Of a DNA stretch of 64,000 bases, positions 44,411 through 54,425 are shown one piece after another. Made by a program: the position numbers and the translations under genes. Under the pieces are notes generated by a model that was not told the DNA's origin, ran no database searches, and saw only the letters and a program-made list of their open reading frames with translations. Within the stretch, counting starts at the first letter, position 1, and each line of letters starts with the position of its first letter. Source of the DNA: Nostoc sp. UHCC 0702 (GTDB lineage: Bacteria; Cyanobacteriota; Cyanobacteriia; Cyanobacteriales; Nostocaceae); the NCBI GenBank assembly GCA_017164015.1, contig CP071065.1, positions 2,632,501-2,696,500 on the forward strand. The letters run 5' to 3'.

Positions 44411-45139
44411 ATGGTTTTAAAACAGCTGCCTCCATTAAATAGTCAACTCAAACTATTGCTATTAACTTTAATAATAGCCACCCTGATAATTCTTGCTAAA
44501 CACTTCCACCTTCAGGAACTTTTGCAAAAATCAGTGATTTGGGTTGAGAGTCTTGGTACTTTAGGGCCCATTGTCTACATGGTCATTTATAATTTAGCAA
44601 CATTACTCTTCATACCAGGTTCTGTTTTAACACTCAAAGGAGGTTGCCTGTTTGGCGTATTTTGGGGTTCAATTTATGTATTAATTGCTGCAATGATCGG
44701 AGCAACTTTGGCTTTTCTCATCGGACGTTACCTGTCACGAGATTGGGTTTCTTGTCAGATTGATAAACATCCTAAATTTAAAGCCATTAATGTAGCAGTT
44801 GCCAAAGAGGGATGGAAAATTGTGCTGTTGACTCGCCTTAGCCCCATTTTTCCCTTTAACTTATTAAATTATGCTTTTGGAGTGACACAGGTTTCTCTCA
44901 AAGACTATATATTAGGTTCCTTGGGTATCATTCCCGGTACTGTGATGTACGTTTACATCGGTTCCTTAGCTGGTAATCTTGCCATGATTAACACACCCAA
45001 TCAACCAAGTAGTTCAGAAGCTCAAATTTGGCAGTGGGTGATGCAGGGAGTTGGATTAATTGCTACTGTTGCAGTCACAGTATATATCACAAAAGTTGCT
45101 CAGAAAGCTCTCAAAGGAAGTATAGATAATGAAGTATAA
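44411..45139 (+). CDS. TVP38/TMEM64 family membrane protein 1
   Basis: A 242-residue integral membrane protein with about five or six segments. The family core is RLSPIFPFNLLNYAFGVTQV followed by SLKDYILGSLGIIPGTVMYV, with FIPGSVLTLKGGCLFGVFWG earlier: the SNARE-associated/DedA-like VTT domain. Members are linked to membrane homeostasis and lipid handling; no substrate is known for this one. It is followed at 77 bases by a paralogue and then a flavoprotein gene, forming a likely operon. Acidic-poor, no signal peptide. Confidence 0.9.
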   Translation: MVLKQLPPLNSQLKLLLLTLIIATLIILAKHFHLQELLQKSVIWVESLGTLGPIVYMVIYNLATLLFIPGSVLTLKGGCLFGVFWGSIYVLIAAMIGATLAFLIGRYLSRDWVSCQIDKHPKFKAINVAVAKEGWKIVLLTRLSPIFPFNLLNYAFGVTQVSLKDYILGSLGIIPGTVMYVYIGSLAGNLAMINTPNQPSSSEAQIWQWVMQGVGLIATVAVTVYITKVAQKALKGSIDNEV

Positions 45140-45216
45140 CAAGGACGAGTTTTTGATTTTTTATACTTGATGTCAGAAAATTTAAGTTGAAATTTAGATT
45201 GTTTTTAATTGCAGTT

Positions 45217-45990
45217 ATGAAAAAACAGCTGAGAGCTAATCTATTTGATATCACCAAACTACAGAAGTTTTTCCAACTGGCTGTGTTAATATTGCTGAAT
45301 TTGGCGATCGCTCTATTTTTAAACACAAACAATGCTTGGGCACAAGAATCAGTGAAAACCAATTCTTTCAATCCTCAAGCAATTTTACTGAACGCTTTGC
45401 AGTGGATTGATAGCCTTGGTACGGTGGGAGCTATTGCTTTTATTGCACTTTACATTACTGCTACCGTTGCTTTCTTCCCAGGCTCTATTTTGACTTTAGG
45501 TGCTGGTTTTGTCTTTGGGGTAGTGTGGGGTTCTCTCTACGTTTTTGTGGGTGCAACTTTAGGTGCTACTGCTGCGTTTCTTGTGGGACGTTATTTAGCT
45601 AGAGGTTGGGTTGCCCGTAAAATTATAGATAACAAAAATTTTGCTGCTATTGACCGAGCAGTTGGTAGAGAAGGATTAAAAATTGTTCTGTTAACTCGAC
45701 TTTCTCCGATTTTTCCTTTCAATTTGTTAAACTATGCCTTTGGAATTACGGGGGTTTCTCTCAAGGATTACTTTATCGGTTCTGTGGGTATGATTCCAGG
45801 AACAATCATGTACGTTTATCTTGGTTCTTTAGCTAGTAATTTAGCAATGATTGGAACTGAGGCTCAACCCACTAACCCCACTGTGCAATGGGCAATTCGG
45901 ATTTTGGGTTTTCTGGCAACAGTTGGCGTTACTATTTATGTAACTCGTATTGCCAGGAAAGCTTTAGAAGAAGAGGTAATCAATAATTAA
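45217..45990 (+). CDS. TVP38/TMEM64 family membrane protein 2
   Basis: A 257-residue paralogue of the preceding protein, from the ATG at 45,217; a TTG at 45,187 lengthens it by 10 residues. N-terminal cleavable-like segment (VLILLNLAIALFLNTNNAWA), then the same VTT core: FFPGSILTLGAGFVFGVVWG, RLSPIFPFNLLNYAFGITGV and SLKDYFIGSVGMIPGTIMYV. High similarity between the two copies, including the KAL ending (VTRIARKALEEEV), indicates tandem duplication. It precedes a mercuric-reductase-like gene by 107 bases. Confidence 0.9.
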   Translation: MKKQLRANLFDITKLQKFFQLAVLILLNLAIALFLNTNNAWAQESVKTNSFNPQAILLNALQWIDSLGTVGAIAFIALYITATVAFFPGSILTLGAGFVFGVVWGSLYVFVGATLGATAAFLVGRYLARGWVARKIIDNKNFAAIDRAVGREGLKIVLLTRLSPIFPFNLLNYAFGITGVSLKDYFIGSVGMIPGTIMYVYLGSLASNLAMIGTEAQPTNPTVQWAIRILGFLATVGVTIYVTRIARKALEEEVINN

Positions 45991-46097
45991 AATTTCAACT
46001 AGAGTATCTGTAAATTATCAAATGGACAAATTAAAATAAATATTCCCAATCAGGATAGATAAAAACGAAACTGTAAATTTTATACTTTATACTTCAG

Positions 46098-47645
46098 ATG
46101 TCCAATTCAGAATTAGAAAGAATTATTGTTCGCCCAGTGGATGAGTATAATCAAAAGTTGGTGTCCTACGTTCATCCACCAAATTGGGTTAATCCTCAAC
46201 CTGCTGATATTTACGACTTGGTTGTCATTGGTGCTGGGACAGCAGGTTTAGTGGTGGCGGCGGGTGCAGCGGGTTTAGATTTAGGTTTGAAGGTGGCATT
46301 GATTGAAAAGCATCTCATGGGAGGAGATTGCTTGAATGTTGGTTGCGTACCATCTAAAACTATTATTCGGTCTGCTCGTGTGGTTGGGGAAATTTGGGAT
46401 GCCAAAGATTTAGGAATTAACATTCCTACACATGTTGATGTTGATTTTGCCGCAGTTATGGCAAGGATGCGGCAGGTAAGGGCTGGTATTAGCCATCATG
46501 ACTCGGCTGAGCGCTTTCGAGCGCTGGGTGTGGATGTATTCTTGGGTAGCGGTCGGTTTGCGAGTAAAAATACTGTGGAAGTTGGCGGTAAGATTCTCAA
46601 GTTTAAAAAAGCTGTAATTGCCACAGGTGCTAGAGCTGCACAACCCTCGATTCCAGGAATTGAAACAGCGGGCTATCTGACTAATGAAACGGTTTTTTCT
46701 CTAATTCAACGACCGGAACGGTTAGCGGTAATTGGCGGTGGCCCTATCGGTTGCGAATTGGCGCAAGCTTTCCGGCGTTTGGGTAGTGAGGTAGTACTTT
46801 TTCATAGTGGTTCTCACATCCTGAATAAAGAAGATGCTGACGCTGCCGAAATTGTGCAAAAAATCTTGATTAATGAAGGAATTCGCTTAGTACTGAATTG
46901 CCAATTAGAAGAGGTCGCAACTGTCACCGACGGCAAGCGGCTTTATTTTTCTTCTCAGGGACATCGAGATTCTGTGACTGTAGATGAAATTTTAGTAGGC
47001 GCAGGACGTGCCCCGAATGTGGAGGGTTTGAATTTAGAAGCAGTGGGGGTGGAATATGACAAGCGCCAAGGTGTGAAAGTGAATGATTACCTGCAAACTA
47101 CGAATCCTCAGATTTATGCAGCTGGCGATATTTGCATGGACTGGAAGTTTACCCATGCAGCGGATGCAGCAGCCAGGATTGTGATTAAGAATACACTGTT
47201 TTCTCCCTTTGGCTTAGGACGCTCCCGACTCAGTAGTCTGGTAATGCCGTGGGTAACGTATACTGACCCGGAAATTGCCCATGTGGGGATCTACGAACAC
47301 CAAGCACAGAAGTTAGGCATTGATGTAGCGACGATCGCAATTCCTTTGAGTAGTGTAGACCGAGCGATCGCTGACAATCAAGAATCAGGATTTGTGAAAA
47401 TTCTCCACAAAAAGGGGTCTGATGAAATTTTGGGTGCGACTATTGTCGCCAGTCATGCAGGCGAGATGATTTCCCAAGTGACAACGGCAATTGTGAATAA
47501 GATTGGTTTAAACAAATTAAGCAGCGTCATTCATCCTTATCCGACTCAAGCCGAGGGCATTAAAAAGGCAGCAGATGCTTATCGTCGCACACTGCTGACA
47601 GCGCGTACTAAAAAGTTATTAGGATTTCTGACTAAGCTTTCTTGA
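46098..47645 (+). CDS. Mercuric-reductase-like FAD disulfide oxidoreductase
   Basis: A 515-residue flavoprotein of the class I pyridine nucleotide-disulfide oxidoreductase family. FAD motif: LVVIGAGTAGLVVAAGAAGL; redox disulfide: GDCLNVGCVPSKTIIRSAR (C-x4-C); NAD(P)H motif: VIGGGPIGCELAQAFRRLGS; FAD second motif: YAAGDICMD; dimerisation domain with HPYPTQAEGIKKAAD at the end. No N-terminal HMA domain and no C-terminal Cys pair of true MerA, so mercury activity is doubtful. In many genomes this subfamily is fused or adjacent to TVP38 proteins, as here. Substrate unknown. Confidence 0.9.
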   Translation: MSNSELERIIVRPVDEYNQKLVSYVHPPNWVNPQPADIYDLVVIGAGTAGLVVAAGAAGLDLGLKVALIEKHLMGGDCLNVGCVPSKTIIRSARVVGEIWDAKDLGINIPTHVDVDFAAVMARMRQVRAGISHHDSAERFRALGVDVFLGSGRFASKNTVEVGGKILKFKKAVIATGARAAQPSIPGIETAGYLTNETVFSLIQRPERLAVIGGGPIGCELAQAFRRLGSEVVLFHSGSHILNKEDADAAEIVQKILINEGIRLVLNCQLEEVATVTDGKRLYFSSQGHRDSVTVDEILVGAGRAPNVEGLNLEAVGVEYDKRQGVKVNDYLQTTNPQIYAAGDICMDWKFTHAADAAARIVIKNTLFSPFGLGRSRLSSLVMPWVTYTDPEIAHVGIYEHQAQKLGIDVATIAIPLSSVDRAIADNQESGFVKILHKKGSDEILGATIVASHAGEMISQVTTAIVNKIGLNKLSSVIHPYPTQAEGIKKAADAYRRTLLTARTKKLLGFLTKLS

Positions 47646-47726
47646 CTCAGTGCAGGGGAGCAGGGTAGCAGGGGAGCAGGGGTGCTTTAGATTTGTATCA
47701 CTAATTGAGTGAAATGGTATTATATC

Positions 47727-47905
47727 ATGTCCGTTTGAGGGGAATTGGTAATTGGATTTTACTATTAGTCATCACATCTCACCCATTACCCATTACCCAT
47801 CACCCATTACCCATTACCCATTACCCATTACCCATTACCCATTACCCATTACCCATTACCCATTACCCATTACCCATTACCCATTACCCATTACCCATCA
47901 CCCCA
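47727..47905. repeat. Heptanucleotide repeat array (CCCATTA units)
   Basis: About 17 near-perfect tandem copies of the heptamer CCCATTA (47,781-47,904), preceded by TATCATGTCCGTTTGAGG as at the start of the 160-bp repeat. Classic short tandemly repeated sequence of heterocystous cyanobacteria. Seven is not a multiple of three, so all three frames stay open; the open frames crossing it encode only Pro/Ile/Thr/His/Tyr repeats and are not genes. Confidence 0.97.
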
Positions 47906-47923
47906 TCCCCCCTACCCTCTTCT

Positions 47924-50900
47924 CTAAGCGGGTGTATATCTGACGATTTTCCCTCCATACAAGTCTGCATAGTACAGATTGCCATCTAGGCCAGTACTGA
48001 TTTGCACAGGTGTCCCGACATCAGAAGCAAATCGGTTAACTGAGATTACTTTGCCATCACTATCGAATGTCAAAGTATCGATAGTTCCTTTACTCACATT
48101 AGCGATAAACAAGGAATTTTGGTAGATAGAGGGGAAAGTAGAGCCGGTGTAAAAATCACCTGCAATGATCGCATCAGAACTGTTTCCATTTTCAGTGTAA
48201 TGTTTGTAAGCGTAAGTTGGTGCTGTGGCAGTGCCGCTGTCATATAAGGCTTGTAGTCTTGAGGCTATAGCTGAGTAGGAAGCGTAATTTGTATTTTTGA
48301 CGCTGACAGGATTGCCGTCTTCATCAGTGCCACCTTCATAACCTGGCCAACCAAAGTTAGCTCCTTTTGTGCCAACGTTGATTTCTTCCCAACGTGTCCA
48401 GCCGACATCACCTATGTAAGGGGTGTTGTTTGTTTGATTTATGGTGAAGCGGAAGGGGTTACGCAGACCGTAGTTCCAAACTTTAGAAGCATTGCTGTTG
48501 GGGTTACTAGAATCGTAGAATGGGTTATCAGACAAGCCTTCACCAGTTATGGGGTCAATTCGCAAAATCTTGCCGGACAAATTCTTAGTATCTAGAACGC
48601 GAATTGCGCGAGGGTCTACGCTGTTATAGGAAGTACCATCACCTACGCTAACAAACAACGAACCATCAGTACCGAATTGCAAACTTCCAATTGAGTGAGA
48701 TTGGCTATCGGTGGCGATGAAATCTTCGACGTTGACGGCGTTGTCGAGATTGCTGAGATAATCTTGCAGGCTGGTAAACAGCTGTCCAGTATTTTTGTTC
48801 AGAATTCCTGATGGTGCAAAGTTCTTTGAAACATTTGTGCTATCGTCATCGGGGCGAACAATATACTGCCAAGTAGTGTTTTTGCCTAGCAGAACCACTT
48901 GTGTACCAGCTTTGGCAGTAGTGTAGTTGGTACTGGGGTCAGCTTCCACCCTTAATAATTGTGCGCCACGATTACCAGACTTATCGGGATCGTCTAAGGT
49001 ACTACTGCTATTATTGCTGGGGTTGCTGGTGTTGGTTTCTGGTGGGTCGTAAGTGTACAAGAGGTAAATATAGTTTTGGGGGTTTGTAGCCTTACCAAAA
49101 TCTGGATGTACGGCAATACCTAACAAACCGCGATCGCGTACATTATTTACTAGCCCAGAAATATCTACAAATGGCGTTGTTAGTAAAGTGCCATTATCCA
49201 CGACTCGTACTACGCCATTTTTCTGGGCAATGAACATGCGCTTACCATCAGATGTCCAGTCAAAAGCTGTAGGTTGACTCAGCCCAGAAGCCACAGTCTC
49301 TGTTTTAAAACTAACCAAATCATTATCAATGATAGAAATCACAGCTGTATCTTGCGCCAGTCCCACCCCGATGGCGTTACTGAACTTCAAACTAAACTTT
49401 TCATTCGATTCGCTAAGAGTGTCATCTTGAATGAAGATGCTAATTGTTTTACTGCTTTCTCCCACTGCAAAGTTCAAGGTTCCAGATACAGCTGTGTAAT
49501 CTAAACCAGATGTAGCAGTATCATCCACGGTTGTGTAGTCCACACTAGCAGCTGTTCCAGTCTGGTTTCGTGTGACTGTCACCTGAACGGTACCGATATT
49601 CTCGTTCACTTCTGGTTGAGTAAAGTCTAAATCGGTGCGATCGTCATCTTCAATTGTAACTGTCAGAGTTCTCTGTACACCTAAATCCGCTCCCTCCACT
49701 TGATCGATGACGAAAGTCAAAGTTTCATCTGATTCTGCTACTGAATCATTCAATATCGGAATGGAAATCTCTTTATTGGTTTCTCCCGCTTCAAATGTAA
49801 GCGTCCCAGTGACTTCAGTCGTAATGTCTTTCGTGCCGTAGTCATTCCCTGGTGTAGCACTCACAGATGTGGTGGCATACCGAACTGAAGACTTGCCACT
49901 TAAATCTTCACCACTCCGCACCACATTGATAATCACATTACCAGCAGATTCCTTCACAGTCGTGACAGATGAACCCAAGGTGATACTAGGTGCAAGGACT
50001 GGTAAATACAGTTGGGACTGGGGAATGAATTGCTTTGCTTGAGAGGCACTTGACCAACCAAGTTTGGCAACAGCATTGCCAGTATTTTCGTAGTACTCTA
50101 GCTTGATATCGTACTTTTGACCTGCTACCAATGCGATTGTGCCGCTGACTTCTTTGGCAGGTTGATTGACAAAGTTATTGATGATTTGCTTACCATCTAC
50201 CCACAGTCGCACACCATCATCAGTGGTGGTGTAGAAGTTGTAAGTCTCGCTGTAGTTTGCTTGTACTTGACCTGTCCAACGTACAGAAAAAGTATCGGCA
50301 CCTATGGATGTGTCAGGAGAACCCGTACTCCAGTTAAAGTTAACTGTGCTATCTGTCCGAGTTAGCTTCAGGTTGGTGAAGTCTATGTTGTCGTAATACT
50401 CTCCTTTTAGTCCCGTACCTGTTCCTATAGCTGGTATATTTACCTGGAAACTGCCTATGTCAGCAGCAGCAGTAGCAGAATTGCCTCTAGTGTCTTTGAC
50501 TTGATTAGGTTGCAGCGCGATGGTATAAATGCCATTGTTGGCGTTACTCCAACTTCCCCCTCCCGGAGAATTAATACTGTATGTGGCGGTGCGCTTACTA
50601 CTATTGCTGTTGCTGTCTACACTGACAAATGTTGCTGACTGACTGAACCCATTTGGCCCGGTCACAACTATATCATTACTATCCAAACTGGTAACATCAA
50701 CGGCTGTCACATCACTATATGTAACCGTGAAATTATAGCTATTTCCAGCACTTGTAGTTAGATTTGCAGCACTGACTGTAGTACTGGGAGCAGTGAAATC
50801 GGTATCACTATACAGTTGAGACTGGGGAATGATTTCTTTGGTTTGAGAAGAACTTGACCAAGCAAGTTTAGCAACAGCCTGGCCAGTATTTTCGTAGTAC

Positions 50901-51367
50901 TCTAGCTTGATATCGTATTTTTGACCTGCTACCAATGCGATTGTGCCACTGATTTCTTTAGCAGATTGATTGACAAAGCTATTGATAATTTGCTTATCAT
51001 CTACCCACAGGCGCACACCATCATCGGTAGTGGTGTAGAAGTTATAAGCCTCGCTGTACAGGGCTTCTACTTGACCTGTCCAACGCACAGAAAAAGTATC
51101 GGCACCTATCGATGCGCCAGGAGAACCTGAACCCCAGTTATAGTTAACTGTGCTGTCTGTGCGAGTTAGCTTCAGGTTGGTGAAGTCTTTGTTGTCGTAA
51201 TACTCAGCATAGAGGCCGTTCCCTTGAGAGGATATGCTCTCGCTAGCAGCAATTAAACTAGTGATTTGTGGCTGTTCAGTTATCTCTAGAGGGGATTGAA
51301 TAGCACTTGGTGAACTAACTGATGGGTCAAGAACCGATGAACTTTGAAGGCTGGTGTAGTCACTCAT
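47924..51367 (-). CDS. Large PA14/Calx-beta/sugar dehydrogenase protein
   Basis: A 1147-residue protein with no obvious signal peptide. Order: two PA14 domains (about 48-185 and 320-455, each with YYDNKDFTNLKLTRTD or YYDNIDFTNLKLTRTD and VDGKQIINNF-like parts), two Calx-beta repeats (about 465-575 and 580-685), and a C-terminal GSDH beta-propeller (about 695-1147) with DRGLLGIAVHPDFGK, GLRNPFRFTINQ, and NFGWPGYEGGTDEDG. The last is the soluble aldose/sorbosone dehydrogenase fold. The PA14 and Calx-beta parts suggest binding to polysaccharides or adhesion. Probably exported by a type I-like or uncharacterised route. The two PA14 units are near-identical in DNA. Confidence 0.88.
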   Translation of the reverse strand: MSDYTSLQSSSVLDPSVSSPSAIQSPLEITEQPQITSLIAASESISSQGNGLYAEYYDNKDFTNLKLTRTDSTVNYNWGSGSPGASIGADTFSVRWTGQVEALYSEAYNFYTTTDDGVRLWVDDKQIINSFVNQSAKEISGTIALVAGQKYDIKLEYYENTGQAVAKLAWSSSSQTKEIIPQSQLYSDTDFTAPSTTVSAANLTTSAGNSYNFTVTYSDVTAVDVTSLDSNDIVVTGPNGFSQSATFVSVDSNSNSSKRTATYSINSPGGGSWSNANNGIYTIALQPNQVKDTRGNSATAAADIGSFQVNIPAIGTGTGLKGEYYDNIDFTNLKLTRTDSTVNFNWSTGSPDTSIGADTFSVRWTGQVQANYSETYNFYTTTDDGVRLWVDGKQIINNFVNQPAKEVSGTIALVAGQKYDIKLEYYENTGNAVAKLGWSSASQAKQFIPQSQLYLPVLAPSITLGSSVTTVKESAGNVIINVVRSGEDLSGKSSVRYATTSVSATPGNDYGTKDITTEVTGTLTFEAGETNKEISIPILNDSVAESDETLTFVIDQVEGADLGVQRTLTVTIEDDDRTDLDFTQPEVNENIGTVQVTVTRNQTGTAASVDYTTVDDTATSGLDYTAVSGTLNFAVGESSKTISIFIQDDTLSESNEKFSLKFSNAIGVGLAQDTAVISIIDNDLVSFKTETVASGLSQPTAFDWTSDGKRMFIAQKNGVVRVVDNGTLLTTPFVDISGLVNNVRDRGLLGIAVHPDFGKATNPQNYIYLLYTYDPPETNTSNPSNNSSSTLDDPDKSGNRGAQLLRVEADPSTNYTTAKAGTQVVLLGKNTTWQYIVRPDDDSTNVSKNFAPSGILNKNTGQLFTSLQDYLSNLDNAVNVEDFIATDSQSHSIGSLQFGTDGSLFVSVGDGTSYNSVDPRAIRVLDTKNLSGKILRIDPITGEGLSDNPFYDSSNPNSNASKVWNYGLRNPFRFTINQTNNTPYIGDVGWTRWEEINVGTKGANFGWPGYEGGTDEDGNPVSVKNTNYASYSAIASRLQALYDSGTATAPTYAYKHYTENGNSSDAIIAGDFYTGSTFPSIYQNSLFIANVSKGTIDTLTFDSDGKVISVNRFASDVGTPVQISTGLDGNLYYADLYGGKIVRYTPA

Positions 51368-53264
51368 GAAGTTATATACCTCAAAAGAATGTTAAAATTA
51401 ATGCCCTGATGCAGGCTTCAGGATTAGCTTTGCTTGGTAAATTTGGTGAAAATATGCATGAAACTGAAAGTGCAAATATCTGCTTTGCAGCTGAGTTCTA
51501 GCCTATTATTAGCTCGATTAATACTCTGGCGATCTATCTTTCTTTATCTCCTCAAGAAGCAAATATAGCAGTCTTAAATGAGTTGTGAAAATTACTCGTT
51601 GAGTCAGTGAACAGGTAACTCTTGACAGGGAACAGTAAACAAGGAGCTACAAATGTACTTTTTTTTGACAAATCAAATAGGACTGCTATATGTAGAGAAA
51701 AATGTATAACCAGGAATACTAAAGATTACTTTCATTATGCATGAAAAATGAAGTTATTTTTACTATTTTCCATGTATTTAATTACGACTACTCGTGAAAT
51801 AAACCATTTATGTTAGAGGCTGTAATAGTTATTAGACAAGGGTTGTATCTGTTTATTAATACTTAGTTATATCTGCTAGGTTATACTAAAATAACACTAT
51901 TATGTAGTGACCATTTATCATAAGTTTTAATATAAATGATATGCAAATTCATAAAGCTTGAGGCAAAGTAATACCAGGGCAAACGCATCTAAAGTACTCT
52001 TGATCATGACCAAGATTAAGACCCAACGAAAAAATCAGTATTTCTGGCTTGATTTATTTTCCAAGGCTCAAAGCGATTGCTAAAATCTTTGTCAATAAGC
52101 AGGGTTTAATGAGATTATTTTTCAGTCTATTGAGAATAGACTAGTCTTATTGACATGATGCGTTCGCCCTGAAAGTAATACTTAAATAGTATAAGTAAAC
52201 TTAGCAAGAAAAAACGTATTATGAATAACGTTAAACACTGCATTGTTTCAAAATTAGCTGATTACATATTTCAATACCTTTACCAAAAATAGAGGTAGTC
52301 TTACTTTTGCCAATATAGACCAAGACAAGCATGTGCTTGACTATTAAGTCAAATATAAAACCCTCGTCTAGGTGACACAAGACAGTACAAATGTCTTCCA
52401 GAAAAACCGTACAGGGTTTTATTGGCTAGGTTTTTTGCCATAAGGCAAAAAGAAGCTTGTATTGTCTGCGTTTAGCTTATACCATTCCTCTCCAATTGAT
52501 CAAGGTATTGATATTTGACACTACATACCGTAATTATGTCTATTCTTTTTTGGAGTATTGTTGAAATATTCACATTTTTATCCGCTTTTTTAAAGCTAGC
52601 TCAAAATTTTGACGAATCTAGATTGAAAATTACCAAAATAAGGCATAATTTTCGCTTATGCATAAATAAAACTACTTTTTTATATTCTTAAAGAGAAAAA
52701 ACTATATTTTTACTAACTGTCTCATACCTTGTTCTGGCAGAAATGAAATAAAGTTAAGTAAAGGCTCGCAAATAAGCATCCTATGATCAAATAAAACAGG
52801 CAATAAAGCGTTTTTGGCTGAAAAATATTTTATTTTATGAAAGTTTATTTATATTAAAAACTGCACAAATTGTAATTATTTACACTAAGTAAATTTTGAT
52901 TTTGAGTATCAAAAGCCCACTTACTTAGCCAGACTCAAATAATATAGCAATCATGAATCATTCGTGAGAAAATACGTAGAGAGTGACAAGTAATTTTAAA
53001 GACAAAAACGGAGTGCAAGAATAATAACAAAAAAAGTAAAATTCTCGAATCAACCTTTTTGATTGCAATCAGATATCTTCTACGAGGTTTTCTTGTGGAG
53101 CATTTGGAGCAAAGCGTTCACAATTTATCAACCTATCCTTTGTTAATAGCCACTCAATTATTTTGGAACGCTGTTGTTTGCTCAACTTACCTTTACTTCC
53201 TTTATAGGCTAGCTTTAAACCTTCTACGCCATTTTGAAAAAAAGCTTTTTTCCATTAGAGATGA
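51368..53264. other. 1.9-kb AT-rich region without supported genes
   Basis: I see no gene of normal size. There is an 18-codon open frame with AAGGAG before its ATG (51,653-51,709), a hairpin-rich stretch with AAAACCCT/AGGGTTTT (52,357-52,420) enclosing AAGACA/TGTCTT, and a TTTTTTGCC-ATAA-GGCAAAAAG hairpin (52,431-52,452). A 70-codon frame at 53,059 starts with TTG and ends in the following repeat. Nothing here reaches the level of a call. Confidence 0.55.
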
Positions 53265-53415
53265 TTTATAAAGTAAACCTTAAATTGTAGGGTGCGTTAT
53301 AGCAACGCTTAACGCACCATCTTTTTCGGTGCGTTACGGCTAATCTTCACTATCTCAAACTCCGAAATCCTTGCATAGCCGTAACACACCCTACTTAATA
53401 TTTACTTTATAAATA
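53265..53415. repeat. 151-bp palindromic MITE-like element
   Basis: TTTATAAAGTAAA at the left and TTTACTTTATAAA at the right are perfect inverted ends. Inside them GTAGGGTGCGTTA and GTAACACACCCTAC form a second inverted pair, and CGCTTAACGCACC/GGTGCGTTACGG a third. The full length can fold into one hairpin. There is no coding sequence. It follows directly on a doubtful frame. Confidence 0.93.
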
Positions 53416-53423
53416 GGCTCTTA

Positions 53424-53549
53424 GACTTCTTGCATAAATCAAAAAAAGAACCCCACCCCGCCTTTGACGCAAGTCAAAGTCTCCCCTCCCCGAACTCGCG
53501 GGGAGGGGCTGGGGGTGGGGTGTTAAAGGACTTTTGCAAGAGGTCTATT
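53424..53549. repeat. 126-bp GC-rich palindromic element (AACCCCACCCC type)
   Basis: Ends TAGACTTCTTGCA and TGCAAGAGGTCTA are inverted repeats with one mismatch. The interior has AACCCCACCCC and GGGGTGGGGT arms and the CCCCTCCCCG/CGGGGAGGGG hairpin as at 19,750-19,818. It lies 9 bases after the previous palindromic element. Confidence 0.92.
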
Positions 53550-53661
53550 GATGTTTATTGAGTAATTTATTCCTTGGAAGTGCATAAACCAAGAACGACA
53601 AACCTATTGATGGAGTGAAGGGATTCAAGCCCAGAACAAACCACTTGTATCACAGGGAAAA

Positions 53662-54321
53662 ATGGTTATGAAAACGCAAATGTTGTTGAGTCTTGCCTGT
53701 TCTATGTCTTTGTTGGGTTCAGTTGTACTGCCAGCTAATGCCCAACCAGTAACTACTCAACCTACCGTGCAACCCCAGTCGCAAGCAGTCAATGAAGAGA
53801 TCAGCATTCCTCAAGATACAGCGATTATCGTCTTATTTCCTGCACCCGTTACCGTAGATGTTGGGCAAAAAAAGGATTATCCCCTCACAGTTCCTTTGGC
53901 TAATCCGATTAAAGATGCTCAAGGTAACACGATAGCGCCTGAAAATACTCCTGTAACCATTGTTATTAAACCAAAAGACGGAGGTGCTAAAATTGTGGCG
54001 CAGTCTTTGGTAATTAATGGTCGAATTGTCTCGATTCAAGCATCGAGTCAAGTCATTCCTGGTACTACCATTACTCATAAACGAGCTAATGACAAAGCTG
54101 TGGAAAATGGTTCTGTTTGGGGCAGAATTGGCGGCAGTACATTGGGCTTTTTGAGCCAAGGCGATCCAGATCAGTTTGACAGAGGAGCAATGCTAGGAAG
54201 CGCTGTAGGATTGATTTCCGGTTTGCGCTCCCCAGAAAATACTCGTGTTGTGCAGATTCCCCAGAGTAGTGTTTATGTGTTGTCCCTGGAAGCTCCCATT
54301 AGTTTATCTACTCGCCGCTAA
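53662..54321 (+). CDS. Secreted hypothetical protein (219 aa)
   Basis: A 219-residue protein with a signal peptide (MLLSLACSMSLLGSVVLPAN, cleavage near NAQP). The mature part begins with a Gln/Thr-rich linker, then a beta-rich domain (AIIVLFPAPVTVDVGQKKDY, PVTIVIKPKDGGAKIVAQSL) and glycine-rich helices (GGSTLGFLSQGDPDQFDRGA, MLGSAVGLISGL) that could insert in a membrane. A second ATG two codons later (MKTQ) is an alternative start. No known family. Its neighbour downstream is a CHAD gene on the other strand. Function unknown; envelope location likely. Confidence 0.7.
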   Translation: MVMKTQMLLSLACSMSLLGSVVLPANAQPVTTQPTVQPQSQAVNEEISIPQDTAIIVLFPAPVTVDVGQKKDYPLTVPLANPIKDAQGNTIAPENTPVTIVIKPKDGGAKIVAQSLVINGRIVSIQASSQVIPGTTITHKRANDKAVENGSVWGRIGGSTLGFLSQGDPDQFDRGAMLGSAVGLISGLRSPENTRVVQIPQSSVYVLSLEAPISLSTRR

Positions 54322-54425
54322 TCTGAACTTGACTATGCAGCTATTTTTAGGTGAATTAATCAGATTTTTTTGCCTCACGCAAAGACGCAAAGGCGCAAAG
54401 AAGAACGCAATATTTTGCAAGTCCT

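Noticed and set aside
47705..47989. 94- and 63-codon open frames over the CCCATTA array
   Set aside because: They only translate a heptanucleotide repeat in several frames; there is no ribosome binding site and no independent sequence.
51653..51709. 18-codon frame with AAGGAG six bases before its ATG
   Set aside because: Good ribosome binding site, but the peptide MYFFLTNQIGLLYVEKNV has no support and lies in an AT-rich desert.
53059..53271. 70-codon frame with a hydrophobic stretch
   Set aside because: TTG start, no ribosome binding site, ends in the 151-bp repeat; could be a remnant but evidence is too weak.
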